In this document: positions 33,356-45,674 of the stretch, one piece after another | How positions within the stretch are numbered: the stretch's first letter is position 1 | Layout: the number at the start of each line of letters is the position of its first letter | NCBI GenBank assembly: GCA_028532985.1 | Contig: JANCIK010000005.1 | Coordinates: forward strand, 372,001 to 436,000 | DNA length: 64,000 bases | DNA from: Stropharia rugosoannulata | Lineage: Eukaryota; Basidiomycota; Agaricomycetes; Agaricales; Strophariaceae | Direction: 5' to 3' | Made by a program: the position numbers and the translations under genes | Notes under the pieces: model-generated | What the model saw: the letters and a program-made list of their open reading frames with translations, nothing else | Told to the model about the DNA's origin: nothing | Databases searched by the model: none

Positions 33356-36172
33356 CTCAGATAGAAATTTCGTCCAGCGAAATTTGGTTTTGGAGGGGCG
33401 AGCGCAGCTGACGCTCTGAATGCGCAATGGGAGACTTATATATGCAAATTGAAGTGCGCCTCACTATTCTCTTCGCATACCTCAGTCTGTGAATAGACTG
33501 ATGTAGGAAAGGGATCATATCTCGTTCTATTGATGGTTTTAGATATTCATAGTGGCAATAATACATAGTCCCGACATAATAAACATAGATAGTTGAGATG
33601 ACGTAGTCGGCCCCTTTGCGTCGTCTATCCTTCCCTCCCATATAAACATCACTTGAAGCTATTATTTGAAAGGTTTGAAACGTTGGTTCTATCATTCCCC
33701 TTGTGCTGTGTACATCTTTTATCATGATCGTTTGATTTTTTTGGAGCTCCGTAAGAAATGTGTACATCATTTATCATGATTCTTTGATTTTTGGGGCTCC
33801 GTGAGAAATGCTTTAGTCAGACCAGTCGCGGCCCGTTCAGTGGAATCATTACTTCGTATAAACTTCGTACATTGCATCTGTACTAGATTTTGATGGGGTG
33901 ATGTACCAACAGCCTCCCCGTCGCCAATTATTCTGCGGGCGGAGTCACAGGCAGAGTCAGGAGGAAATGCCATGATGCACTTTTGAAACAGCAGTCTAGT
34001 GCACAGGATGTCTAATGATAATATAGAGTAGCTATTGTTTTGGTCGAAGTATCTCAATATAAGTAACGATGCTTGTACTATGGGTGTTGCTGACACAAGC
34101 CCTTGAGAGAAGGAATCACACGACACCAGTTCAGAATTTGAAACGCATGTGACAGTTGCACGTTGCACACTCAGAAAGGGGTTTCGCGGGTCTATATTAG
34201 TGACGTTTGCGAAGGGCCGATTTGGTGACCATAATGAACGGCATGATGCACATCGCTCCTGGGGTTACGGAGGTCGGAGGGCGTCACGATACGCAAATGG
34301 AAACGTGTCTCTAGATCTAGACATATTGCGCTCTGGATGTATTACAGGTTAAGAAAGCGCCTACTGCAAAACAGCGTGGCGGAAACGGGGTGGAGCGAGC
34401 GCGAGGCAGAAGAGAGAGCAATGGGAGCTTGAGAGGGTGAAGAAAAACCAAACCGAGGAAGGAGGACAAGCAGCAGCGCTGGTGAGTCAGGAGCTGGGCA
34501 GACTGCATCAGAATTCCCCACTATCTAGAATACATGCGGGTAGCTGCACATAGAGGAGCGCGAGTGTATATCGGGGCTTCGTTGCACGACTAATAGCATG
34601 GGTGCGGACTACGTGTACTCGTGCGAGTGCGGATGCGGGAGAACGGGCGGGATAAGTGGGTACCAGCAGGCATTGAGCGCACTGAAGTGTTCAAACTGCC
34701 GAGCGGACGCCGGAGAGCGGGGGCGGGTGTGCATGGGCGTAGACATGGGACATGCAGCGTGCTGATTTGCTGTGGAGCAGACCGCAGAGTGGGGCACTTC
34801 AACAGAGAAAAGCGAGAGCGAGTCAGAAGGGGACGAGGACCAGTAGGGCAATCGTATGCTGCACTGCATCCTGGGGGCAGCCCCGCGGCTGCAAGAATGC
34901 GCAACTAAGGACTCGCGTCAACAAGCGCAGACCAGTCATTTGAGTGAGACAGTGCAATATGACAACGGACTGGGGATCAAGAAACATGCCGGCGTCCTGG
35001 GAAGCAGACGAAGTGGAGGTAAAAGGGCGGACACCAGGGTGCAGCGTTCGCCAGTCCGGCGTAGTCCATTGGCAAGGCCCGAAGCTGCGGTTAACCTGAG
35101 TCCGTCTTGCGAATCAGACGGCAGGAGGGGTAAGTCCAGGGGCTGTAGCCAGGAGGGGTACTTGTATTTATATCGCACGAATGGGCGACTGGAAGTAAAA
35201 AGATACCTGAGCACGGGTGAGTGTTGTGAATACATCGGATATGCAAAGTCCAGGAGCGGAGAGGGGCCGAGAGACGTAGTGCGTAGACGTAGGTCCGCAA
35301 GTTGTATCCTGGTGGCATGCATGTATCCATATGGCAAGTGTAGGTGGCTGGCGGGTTGTCCAATGAACCGAGATGGCCTACGGATCAGACGGCGGGAGCG
35401 CACACGATAGATATGCAAAACACCACGACAGATGGCAGGGCAAAAAAATAGACAATGTGTGGTATAAAACAAGGCTATTTAGAGCATACGTGAGCGGAAA
35501 GTGGCATTTTATAGAAGCCTGAATATTGGGTAATCGGTGGGGGCGTTCCGAGCCTTCAGGAGCGCATGGTCCAAGTGGCTCAGTATAGGAGGCAATACAG
35601 GGCGAGATTAATTGAAGTTGACGTTGAGTAGCCGAGAGAAAAATCATGGCGTAGGTTAATTCTGAGGCAGGACAATCAGACTCTGGGCGAGGAATAGTGA
35701 CAAGGACTTAGGACAAACGAGATGCATGAGCATCAGGGATCGTGAGCTAAAGATCTTCTGGTGCATCAGGCAATGAGATAATAATGCCTAGCAGTACTCG
35801 TCCTTGCCTGTGCAACTGTGACTCCAATACAGATGTAAGGCATAGTTGGAAGTTGAATATGGTGGTGGTTCGAAACGACGTTGGTTATTCGGATTCCGGT
35901 CTGCGGAGTGAAACGGCGAAGGAACAGTTATGTAAGCTTATTTCGGGATTCGGGCCGCAGGGGATGTAGTAGGCCGGTCGTTTGCTAGCGATGGAATAGT
36001 AGGATAAGACCTTATGGGACAGTCACAGGATGGTTGTAATGGCATACAAAGAAGAAATGTAATGTATTTGCGATCTCTGCGGTAAATGGCTTTCCTGTTT
36101 CATTGCTGCATAGAACATGAATAAATAATCACAGAAACAACTCGTCCACAAGCAAAGGAAGTCAAAGTACAT
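33356..36172. other. Long intergenic stretch, partly GC-rich
   Basis: 33,700-33,800 holds a short direct repeat (TCATGATCGTTTGATTTTTT / TCATGATTCTTTGATTTTTG). 34,350-35,410 is GC-rich with several overlapping open frames on both strands, none with a recognisable domain or splice context. I call no gene. Confidence 0.4.
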
Positions 36173-38227
36173 TTAGATATATAACATTATGAGCTGCAAA
36201 CCATGCGCATCCAATTCCTTCTCAGACAGCACTATGTCGTAACAATGACCGGGTGGGTCACCTATACGTCTCAGTTCAAACACTGGTGGGGAATTAACAC
36301 TTGGGACCCATGTTGATATTTGATCAGTTGGCCGCGTGTGTCTATATGATTGTTGCTGCCCCAAGTGCTCCAGTGGGATCGAAAGGCATGGATTTCCGAT
36401 TGTGACGTAACCACAGTCTATGGAAAAATTGATGACCCCAAATATCTTTGTGTCACCCACCAGGTGACTGTATCCCCCACAGTAGAGACGACTGTCTAAC
36501 AGGTTGAAGTCCCAAATTCGTCCATAAAAACTGCCCTTGGGACTGTGGTTGAGATTAGGTTCATATGAACTGTGAAAACCTGGAAAGAGGAGAAGGTGTA
36601 TACGCAGGCCTACGTGGGTGAGGAGGAATGGCTCAATGGGGTTTGATTTATCGAGTTTGGAAGGGATGGATCCCCAGTAGTCATTATCAAAGTCATTAGA
36701 GCGGTTATGATAGGCTTCGATTGTGCTTGGGATAACATTCGCACTGTTATCGGAATAGCCATGGTTGAATATATCGATAATGTGTCGTTTTGTGTTGATA
36801 AGCTCGCGCATTAGTCGAGAGAAGGCGCCCACCGCACCCTCACCGTATGCCACAGAGATACTGACACCAAGGAGACCCATCAGGGAGTAGGCGCCGTCCT
36901 CTTCACGAGTCACATGTCTCCCGCACGCCATTTGCAATCGTCTAGATATTGGGATTCTCTCCTGCAGTTCGCGTCTAAAGAGAGTCATCTCGGTTAAAGA
37001 AATCCCTGCAGCAGTGTAAACTGCTTGTTTGTCCAAAGACATCTTGATCCAATCCATGTTATATACTTCAATCCTTTTAGGTGCCACAAGCTCTTGGAGC
37101 GTCCATCCGCGGGTGAACCAGGAATCTTGTGCCATTGCATCCACGGACGTGGTGTCTGATAGGTATATGATGCATAGGGCAGCCTTGCGGTACCACTTAT
37201 ACATTGATCGGATGGCTTCATCCAGCTCGGCGCTACTTTCCTTGTTGATACAGCATGTGTCAAGCCAACCCAGGCGATAGCCGTGATTTTGAGCCGACAC
37301 TTTACAGAACTCGACGATTTTACCGTATCCTTTGTGATTTGTGTCTCTTTTAGCCCAGCTTTGGAATGATAGTTCGCCAAAAGGGCTCTTTGACCATGTG
37401 TGGGACAGGATAGTGTATCGGCAATGTTTGTAGATAAAATTATTGATTTCTTCGTCCAATTGGTTGTCTGATGACAAGTCAGCAGTTCTCAGGTCGTACG
37501 GAATTTGGCCGGTAGAGTCTACTTGCAGAAGTTGCAAAAGTTGCAACAGGCGTGGTAGGAAGCTGGGACTAGACGTGTCCATATCTGTGAATATTATATC
37601 TGCTAAAAACTGCACCGTTTCGTGATGGTCGACTAGGTGAATTTGAGATCCGGTGGAATCAAATGCCAACAGCCGTGTGGGCATCTTAAATACGATGCCC
37701 GTAATTCTTGTTAATATATCACGCTTGATAAACTCTTTGACTAAACGTGCTGTAAGTAAATACGCCATGCTGTATACTTTTGAAAACATACATTTTAGTG
37801 GTATGCATTGTGGTCTGTCCTCAACGGGTAGGCGGCAGCCGGCAGGTACCATAGCTGTTGATGATGTGGCGCCATTGATTGTGAAATCAGTATTTGATAA
37901 TTGATGAGGGCTCGTAGTACGACAAATAGCAATGGTATCCGCAACAAAGGCTTTGAGATAATTGAGAAGTTGATGTTCGATTGATTCTGTGGGCAATTTA
38001 CACCCTAAGATTCCGAAACTGTCAATGTGATTCATGAAAGGCTACCAAGCGACAAGCTTACCTTGTCTGAGTTTCTCAAGCATATTATCTCCATTTTTGT
38101 TATAATCCGTTTCAGAGGGAAGTTTGCACTGGAACAAGCATCGGAACTTACCCGACAGCATGCATTCATATACAATGGGCTTGACAAAATCTTCTAACGC
38201 AGCAAGTAAGCCTCTTGAAGGATCCAT
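36173..38227 (-). CDS. HET-domain protein 2 (about 627 aa)
   Basis: Paralogue of the gene at 23172-25208, with the same four-exon plan: 38227-38152, 38088-38062 (27 nt), 38004-37792 and 37740-36173. The acceptor before exon 3 is the AG at 38006-38005, not the nearer CAG at 38019-38021, because only the former keeps frame (QGCKLPTESIEHQ, matching paralogues). Exon 1 encodes RGLLAALEDFVKPIVYECM. The HET blocks are complete: ILSHTWSKSPFGELS, GWLDTCCINKESSAELDEAI, SMYKWYRKAALC and WFTRGWTLQELVAP. Downstream blocks are ISRRLQMACGRHVTREED, GAYSLMGLLG and SVAYGEGAVGAFSRL. It ends GLQLIMLYI, more diverged than its paralogues. Its first exon is only about eight residues shorter than the others, so the start is reasonable. 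It is divergent to the next HET gene, with a HET relic in between. Confidence 0.9.
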
Positions 38228-38654
38228 ATAATATATCTTGGACTAGTCAAATTCTTTGTGTTCTTTGTGTTGTGGGTGCCGTTTATGAGATACACTTTGT
38301 ACATTGAGTACTTAGCGAGGGACAGCAAGAACGGTAGTAATGTGAAGCACTTACATTCGTGATGTGTGTATTCTGCTGTGGTGGGAGGAAGAAAGCAGAG
38401 CAATCTGATTGTGATTGCGTCACATCTTTCATAAGCCATTCAAAAGCTATTTCAAGAATGAATATTAATGACAGCTGGTTTTCCCGCAGCTTGATGGACA
38501 TTCACCCCCGTGTCATTTTTCGGAATCATCAACTTCTATATATCAGAGGGCAATCATCAACAAACCTCCCTGTCAATCCCTCTGCATCATTGCCAGACAT
38601 TGATTCACATTGTAGATTTTTTCTACATATTCTGCTCAACATTCAAGTTCGCCA

Positions 38655-38756
38655 TCGGTCCAGAAGGCCCTGATGGAAAATAAATTAACATTGTCGTACC
38701 TGGAGACAAGTTAAATTTTCACGGTATAGTGCATAAAATGTTGTATTTATGAGACA
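38655..38756 (+). pseudogene. C-terminal relic of a HET-domain gene
   Basis: Plus-strand codons read GPDGK-stop-INIVVPGDKLNFHG and then IVHKMLYL-stop. This matches the last residues of the intact paralogues (DPDG...EITV, LHGLLRKTLYL, LHGLSRKMLYL), including the final LYL and the stop position. The frame has a premature TAA and nothing upstream resembles the HET domain. It is the tail of a lost copy that pointed the same way as the gene at 39553. Confidence 0.7.
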
Positions 38757-39552
38757 GTAGCTTGTATGACTTCCTTCATTGTATCTACCCAAGGATAGCT
38801 GGTCAGAGTTGGCAGGCCGACAGGATGATAGGAAGCAGGCAGTGCAATGTGTAGCGCACAGGTATGGGAGCCGAGCACTCACTGAGAATCATAGCACTTT
38901 CCACAGAAGTACGAAGTCTGGAACATGTGTTAGTTTAGTATGATATGGAAACAGATCTGAAGCTTGAAGGCTTGATATAGTTGCGATTATCCAGGATCAT
39001 CTGCATTGCCTTGATATGCCAGTTAGCGAGGCGCTTTCTGGTCTATTCATAGTCAGAGAAGGGTATCATAACTTTAAAGGTAACGTTGGTGCAAGTGCTT
39101 GCAACCATTTAATCATAATCCACCTCTTTTCTGCTCATGAACGGTACTTATTTTATGGGAAGTTCAATAGTAAGTTACATGTAGGAGTCGAGATGTTTTT
39201 AGCACAGCCTCATGGATCTGTACTTCCGTGATAGTTGGAGATCGGAGGTCCGAGATGCAATAGAATGTTCTGGGGAAACCTGGGAGACTTGATGGAGCTA
39301 TAATTATGTACTTATACTAGGGATATGAGCATCAGCACATGAGGCAAGCTGTAGATCAATACCTAACCTGTGCGCTATGGTGTTCTCATGTTCTCACACC
39401 CTGTCCTGTACTGCTGTCTTCTTGCCGCCACATTAAACTAGCCGCGTTGTCAGTGTAAGCAACTGGCAGCTCCACAATAGCCGTTACTTGTCTCATTCAC
39501 CAGCATCCCAAGCACCACTCTTTTCCAATACACCCTACGTGTACAGTGGAAG
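38757..39552. other. Intergenic stretch upstream of HET gene 3
   Basis: No open frame with support. It probably holds the promoter of the rightward HET gene, but no element is clear enough to call. Confidence 0.35.
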
Positions 39553-41624
39553 ATGACGTCCACCACCAATACGTCCACCATCAATATGTCCATCTCAGGG
39601 GGAACAGACGGTGCGCAGGCTCAAGGACTACTTGCTGCACTGGCCAATTTTGTGAAACCAATCGTATATGAGTGCATGTCTTCTGGTAAGCCAGTAAACT
39701 TAGGGTGCTGGCGCAACTAACCAACTAACTTTGAATCTCATGGTAGATACCAAGCGTGAGGAACTTATGCGAGGTACACATCCATCTCAACACTGAGATT
39801 GTGAATGTCTCTGACTGTATGATACAGGCTGTGGCTTGGATATGAAAACTGTCGAGAATCAATTTGTCAGCTGTCTCAAGACATTCATTGCGGAGACTGT
39901 CAATGAGTGCCGCATTATGGAATTGACTCGGCCATCTACTCCCAATCTCAATGATATTCCATCGCCAACCAATCTTGTCTCGGAACAATTGAACATAATC
40001 AAAGATACCGACCGACCGCGTGTTATACCACTAGAGTGTACGTTTCTCAGAAAGGTTTACTTTAGGTGACTAATAGTCTGTAGTCAGAGATATGTTCAAG
40101 AGTCACGTCTTAAAGATCATCCGCTTTGATTTGGCGAGCATGCCCACACGACTGTTGACATTTGATTTGACTGGACTTCACATTCGCCTTATGGACCACC
40201 GGGAAGCAAGCCGATTCATCGCTGAAATAGCACTCTCAGATATGGAGATCTGTACTCTGGACTTTCTCCCGGAACTGATTGAAGATTTCAAGAATGATCC
40301 TACTGGGCAAATTCTGGACTTGAAATTTTATTTTTCCACTCCTCCAAATGCATCTAAAACCAAAATTCATGAATTCATCAAAAGATATACCAGATACGCT
40401 ATTCTTTCTCACACCTGGAAACAATATCCTTCTGGCGAGATTAACTATCAGGACTGGGTGAAAGGAGACCGTGATTCTGATGGAGATTCAAAGATCAACA
40501 ATTTCTGTCAAGTATCTGCCCGCAATGGCATGCGTCTGGGCTGGGTCGATACCTGTTGCATCAATAAGGAGAGCAGCGCAGAGCTAGATGAGGCAATTCG
40601 CTCAATGTATAATTGGTATCAAAGGGCCGCTCTTTGCGTTGTTCACCTTTCTGGGACAAAAAATATGGATGACATGGAACGAGACCTATGGTTCACCAGG
40701 GGATGGACATTGCAAGAGCTTTTGGCGCCCCGTAAAATGGTTGTATACAATATGCACTGGAAGGCTTTGGATTGCGACAAGAAAGCAGTTGCCGCAGCTG
40801 CACGCATACAGACACACGAAATTGAAGCCTTTGAACGTGGACACCCAGAAGAGATCCCTATATCCAGACGGCTGCAAATGTCATGTATGCGGCAGGTGAC
40901 TCGTGAAGAAGACATGGCCTACTCTTTAATGGGTATTCTAGGTGTCAACATTCCAATTGCCTATGGTGAAGGTTCACGGCGTGCCTTCTCTCGCCTAATG
41001 CGCGAGATCATTACCACAACACGGGATGTCATGGATATCTTCAACCATGGATACTATGAGGGGAATTCCAATCTCATCCCCAGTACTGTCTATGAATACC
41101 GAAATCGGTCTAAAGCACTCGATCAAAGGCCCCGGAACCTGACAAACGACATACCTAGTCACGAGCCACTCCTCCTCACCCATGTAGGACTGCGAGTGCC
41201 CCTTCTCCTTGTTCCAAGTATCCACGAGAATTACTATGCAGCTCCGTTGACGGGCACCTACCTACCTATGGGTGGCCTATATGGCCAAGTATGGGACTAT
41301 AACTTACTGGACAGATTATTTGACTCTGGAAGGAATCTTTGTCCACATGCGATGCTGTTTGAGATTGTCAACTTCTCCGTGCAGGACGGCCAAGCCAGAG
41401 TCCAAAATACATCTATCTCAATCCCTCTGGACTGTCGCGGCTTGGGCCGTGGAATTTTTGATTCATATTATAGCCTAAAAACATCATTTTCATACGTATA
41501 TCCTCACCCTCCGGTTCTTACCTTGCGATCTTCAGAGGATCCTGACGGAAACAGATCTGAAATTACGGTAGTGGAAGACATGTTGAAGTTACACGGTCTG
41601 CTACGTAAAACATTGTATTTGTGA
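39553..41624 (+). CDS. HET-domain protein 3 (about 636 aa)
   Basis: Exons 39553-39685, 39747-39773 (27 nt), 39828-40037 and 40084-41624 join in frame. The N terminus has a Thr/Ser-rich lead, then GLLAALANFVKPIVYECM, TKREELMR and VENQFVSCLKTFIAETV. HET domain blocks run from about residue 228: YAILSHTWKQYPSGEINYQD, LGWVDTCCINKESSAELDEA, SMYNWYQRAALC and WFTRGWTLQELLAP. The post-HET region reads ISRRLQMSCMRQVTREED and IPIAYGEGSRRAFSRLM, and the C terminus ends LHGLLRKTLYL. The very short second exon is kept in all family members here. No break is seen. A role in non-self recognition or cell death is inferred from the domain. Confidence 0.9.
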
Positions 41625-44600
41625 GACAGATATCCATTTGACCTCCTCTCTCTTAGTACTATCTGAATGGTGTAGTGTATTTAATGGAATAAGCATTAGG
41701 TGAAGTTAAAATATATACAAAGTCAGTCAGAAAAGATTGGTAGCCTTCCTCAATGTAAGCAGTCGGAATATTAGTGGGGGTGGCGAGCGAAGAGGCGAAC
41801 TTCCGCTAAAAAAAGATGGCGGGTCATCGTACTCTATGAACGGTGAATGAGCGATTCGTGTGATACATTTCTTACGGGGTCTGTGGAGCTGCTAGAATTC
41901 AGGCTACCTCAATCCTGGCCCATACCCGTTGAACAAAGTACTGCCCCGCCGTCTCGCCGTGCCACCGTCGCCGTCCTATCCCTCGCACGCACCTGGCGCA
42001 TCGCACGGTTGCACTGAAGTCAACCCCAGCGTCCCCTCATTGATCCATTATCCCACCACGCGCCGCTCGCTCGCTTCGCTTTACACATCGTGCTGTCGCA
42101 TTAGACGCCAATCGAAGGGTGTACCCAAGATGCAATGAAGCAGGCACTCCGCCATGTGCAGCCGCCCGCCATGAACAAGTATATACAAGATAACCAGAAA
42201 CTTCCTGCGCCTTATGCTCCCCCTCCATACTCGGTCTGATTGATCCTAACCTGCTCACGGTCCCCTCCTCTCTCCTGTCTACCTTGTGCTTGCTCCGCGA
42301 CCCATTTTGCCGCAGGCGTCGTCCTGTCCTTTGCCCTACTGTGGACTGGGACTGGCCACCGCTCTGCTCCCAGCACATTAGCGCCCAAGAGCCCCAAATC
42401 AACTCCTAATGCCCCAGACACCAGGGGGCCGGTATCCGTCCTGCTGCTCAACGCACGCTCATCTGTCCGTCCGTCCGCGTTTGTCAATGAAAAGAAAAGT
42501 CCTCGCATACACTCGCGCTCCCCGTGCCCCACTGCAGTGCATGCGCCGCACATGTCACACCGGCACACCCTCTCACCCTGCTATCGTCTATGTTTTCCGT
42601 CACAGCTTTACCAGCGTTCAGTCACCCCTTTAACCTTAGCAGTACCTCAGTTCCAGACCGGCATCCCCAGAAAAGACTGCTTGCTCGCTACGCCCACGTC
42701 GTGTGCCCGTTGGGGTTTTCGTCAGGGCGCAATGCGCAACGTGCGTGCGAGCCGCGGGATAGTGGGACGCTGAGAGATAGGAGATGGAAAGTGTGTTGTG
42801 CATCGTACCGTACAGGTACAATGCTGCAGCGCGGTGAGAACTCTGTATCACTTGGGCGGAGGTGGACAGTGCGCAAACAGACACTTCAGTAGCTAGAGCT
42901 GAGGGCAGCGCTTCACGGGAAGCGGACACCCCGACTTCGAGGTCACCGGTCAGACCGCATATATTATATGTATCATCTAATACGCTCACATTCCGTTACG
43001 CGTACTAGTTCAAGGTCCTCATGTATTGGCATTAACCCTACATATGTCTAGCTACGCACCTATACTGTCCGTCAAGCTAGGCGTTTGCTCGCTCTCCGAG
43101 GTATTAGTTTGCTCAGGCACATCCCCACATCTTTGTTCTCTTGTATAGAGAGTCCGCCATCTTGTACTGCGTGTATGGTCCTTTTCTCTCTCCCTCTGGT
43201 GGTCAGATACCTGGTATGCATGTCTGTACCCGCAGCTCGGTCATGAGTCGCCTCAAGGGATGCTGCAGATTGCCCAGCGCATAACTTTATGGACGTTCGA
43301 CCGAGCGAGCGGCGGGACCAGGGCACGACGGATGGTGAACATTGGGACGATGGATCAATGAGGGTACGCGGCCAAGGGTATATGGTACACAGGACGCATA
43401 CACGGGCCAGCGTGTTGGAAAACGGGCCTGGGGATAGGTGAGTATGCGCTATGGTGAAGAGGAATGCTCGGGAGGTCTGGCTGCCTCCGGAGTAGTACAT
43501 CGTGGAGGTGCGGCTTGACTTCAGCGTGACTGTGCTTTCCTGCGGGCGGCAGGCCGGCGGGACAGTGAGTCGCATACAGGCATGGCCGGTTGGGGCTGAG
43601 AGGGCACTGCAGAGATGAGGGCTGAGGGCGCCGTGTGCGTACAAACTACTACTGCGTTATCTCTGTCCCCTTTTCTCCCGGGTCCCTGATCCAGCTTGCA
43701 ACCTGGCGCATCGCTTCCCATCCTCTCCCGTGCATTTCGCACTGTCAACATTCCGTTCCCGTCACAACACCAGAGGGCGTCACGAGCCCACTAGAAAAGA
43801 TGGGCGGGGCAGCCTGATTGTCGGACGATGAACGGGCGGAGTGACGTTTTTGCGCGGTACATGGCGCTGAAGCAGGGAGCGAACAATGGGATGGACAGGG
43901 GCCAAGCTACGATTAATCAAAGAAGTGACGTGTGGGGTACGATGACGGAGAAATACGACTTACAAGGGTCTACGCCGGTCAACGTGATAGACTACATAGG
44001 CACCAAAGTATTGGTATTGCAATGTGAGCGAAGGACTGGGCGAATATACCGTTAAGCGCAAAGGGTGTGGAGAGATCGCAAGACTAGGCCATTCAGATGA
44101 TTGATATGATCATACTGCACGTAGCTTGCTCTCAAACTTTCAAAATTTCATGGTTGAGCAGCGGCATATATGCGTTATAGTAAGCGATTGTATCCAAATA
44201 GCCTTGGTGCTGGGTGATTCAAGGCGCCGTTCAGAGCTTGGCCAGGCAAGGAAGCAGGTCAGGGGGGATATGTGAAGGGGTGGAACGTCGTATGTGGAGA
44301 GCGTAGGACATCAGAGAAGCAAGTATCCGTGAGTTCGGCCAGTATAGATAGAAAGCAAGCCACGACGATGGAGGCAGGACAGTCTGATGGATCGAAGAGC
44401 GAGTACAGCGGAGAGGGGCAACGACGAGATGGATACGTCGTAACGTTGTGAGCTGGAGGTATTCAGGTGTGCATCATACGACGAAACAATACTTCAAAAC
44501 TACCACTTACCTGTACGCTTATTCCTCCAATCCGACGAAGGTGATGAAACAAAGTTGGGTCACCGAAGTACAACAGGAAAATAAATACTTATGTAACCAG

Positions 44601-45674
44601 TTCTCAGGTCTCCGGGCCGCCGAGATGGAAGGCCGACTGCGGCTTGGTCTCTGCCATTGCTCTACAACGTTCCCAATAGCAGAACCGAGGAGAAGAAGTA
44701 CGACGATTATAGACTGCATGTGCTTTGGAGCGGTCATCTTCATCACATGGGAGGCATAAGTGTACAAGTAAGTGGTTGTTTTGATTCTTATGTTGTCGTC
44801 TGAAGATCTGATACAACGACCAACTCTTACTCAGGACGTATCCATCTCTTCTCCTTCTACAGGTACTCACTCTCCTCTCCGTCATAAGGACCTTTATATA
44901 TTGGCCGACCTAAAGAACGCTTCCCGCCCTGATCTTCTACACCACTGAGAGGAAGGGGTACGTGTTCCGTTACAGTCACTTGTTCGCCCTTAGTTCATAT
45001 AGAGCGTTCGATCGAAGCTACAGTGGCACATGTAATAGCGGCAGTGCCATGCCGAGGCTGACAACTATGTATGATGCTCATTGCATGACCAGGCGCTGAC
45101 AACATGCACCTCTTGACCCGGCTTGCAGAGTACTCGGTAGGGTATGTCAACATATACGGGACTTTCCGCCATCTCATGGCAATCAGTGGCATACCGTTTA
45201 TGGCACGTGGGGCAGGCACGCGGAGCTACGACAGAATACGCCGCCTGGATGGATCAAGTACTTAACACATTTGCTATTGGGGATGACCCAGAGTGTCAGT
45301 ACTAGCATAAAATGGCCTAGAACTGATAATTACCCTCCAAATCATATACATATACTGTCGTTTTCATTATACAGGGTGGTACTACGAGTGAAGTATACCT
45401 CATAGTATGATTCACATCCGGAGACATATGTATGATCCATTTGTACATTGCTAGAATAGGTAGCAGGCAGTTCAACCTGAAAATAGACCACAACACGCGT
45501 GTACCACGCTCCCGACCAATGTAATACGACGGTCAATGATGCATTTCTTCCTTCTTTCCCCCATAACGAACTGACCGAGTCCACAGTGTAAGCTCTTCAT
45601 ACTGTTGCAGGGACAGTTGCTCAGCAGACCTCATGTTGTACAAAAAATTTCCGACAAATATGTAGTGCAAAAGA
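41625..45674. other. Long intergenic stretch, no gene supported, with one copy of a dispersed repeat
   Basis: 41.9-43.8 kb is GC-rich and shows overlapping open frames on both strands without domains, signal peptides or splice patterns I trust. The repeat at 44478-44690 is listed separately. Confidence 0.4.
44478..44690 (+). repeat. Dispersed repeat, copy A
   Basis: About 210 bp, sharing ACGACGAAACAA, CCACTTA.CTGTAC.CTTATTC, GAAGGTGATG and GACCGAAGTACAACGGGAAAA-like words with 48323-48545 in the same order and strand. The two copies flank HET gene 4. Its family is unknown. Confidence 0.7.

Noticed and set aside
34350..35410. Overlapping long frames on both strands
   Set aside because: GC-rich DNA gives chance frames; none has a domain, signal peptide or splice pattern.
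38005..38060. Nearer acceptor at 38019-38021 for HET gene 2
   Set aside because: It leads to an immediate stop; the AG at 38005-38006 keeps frame and aligns with the paralogues.
42037..43644. Frames of 120-190 codons on both strands
   Set aside because: Same reason: GC-rich, mutually overlapping, no motif.
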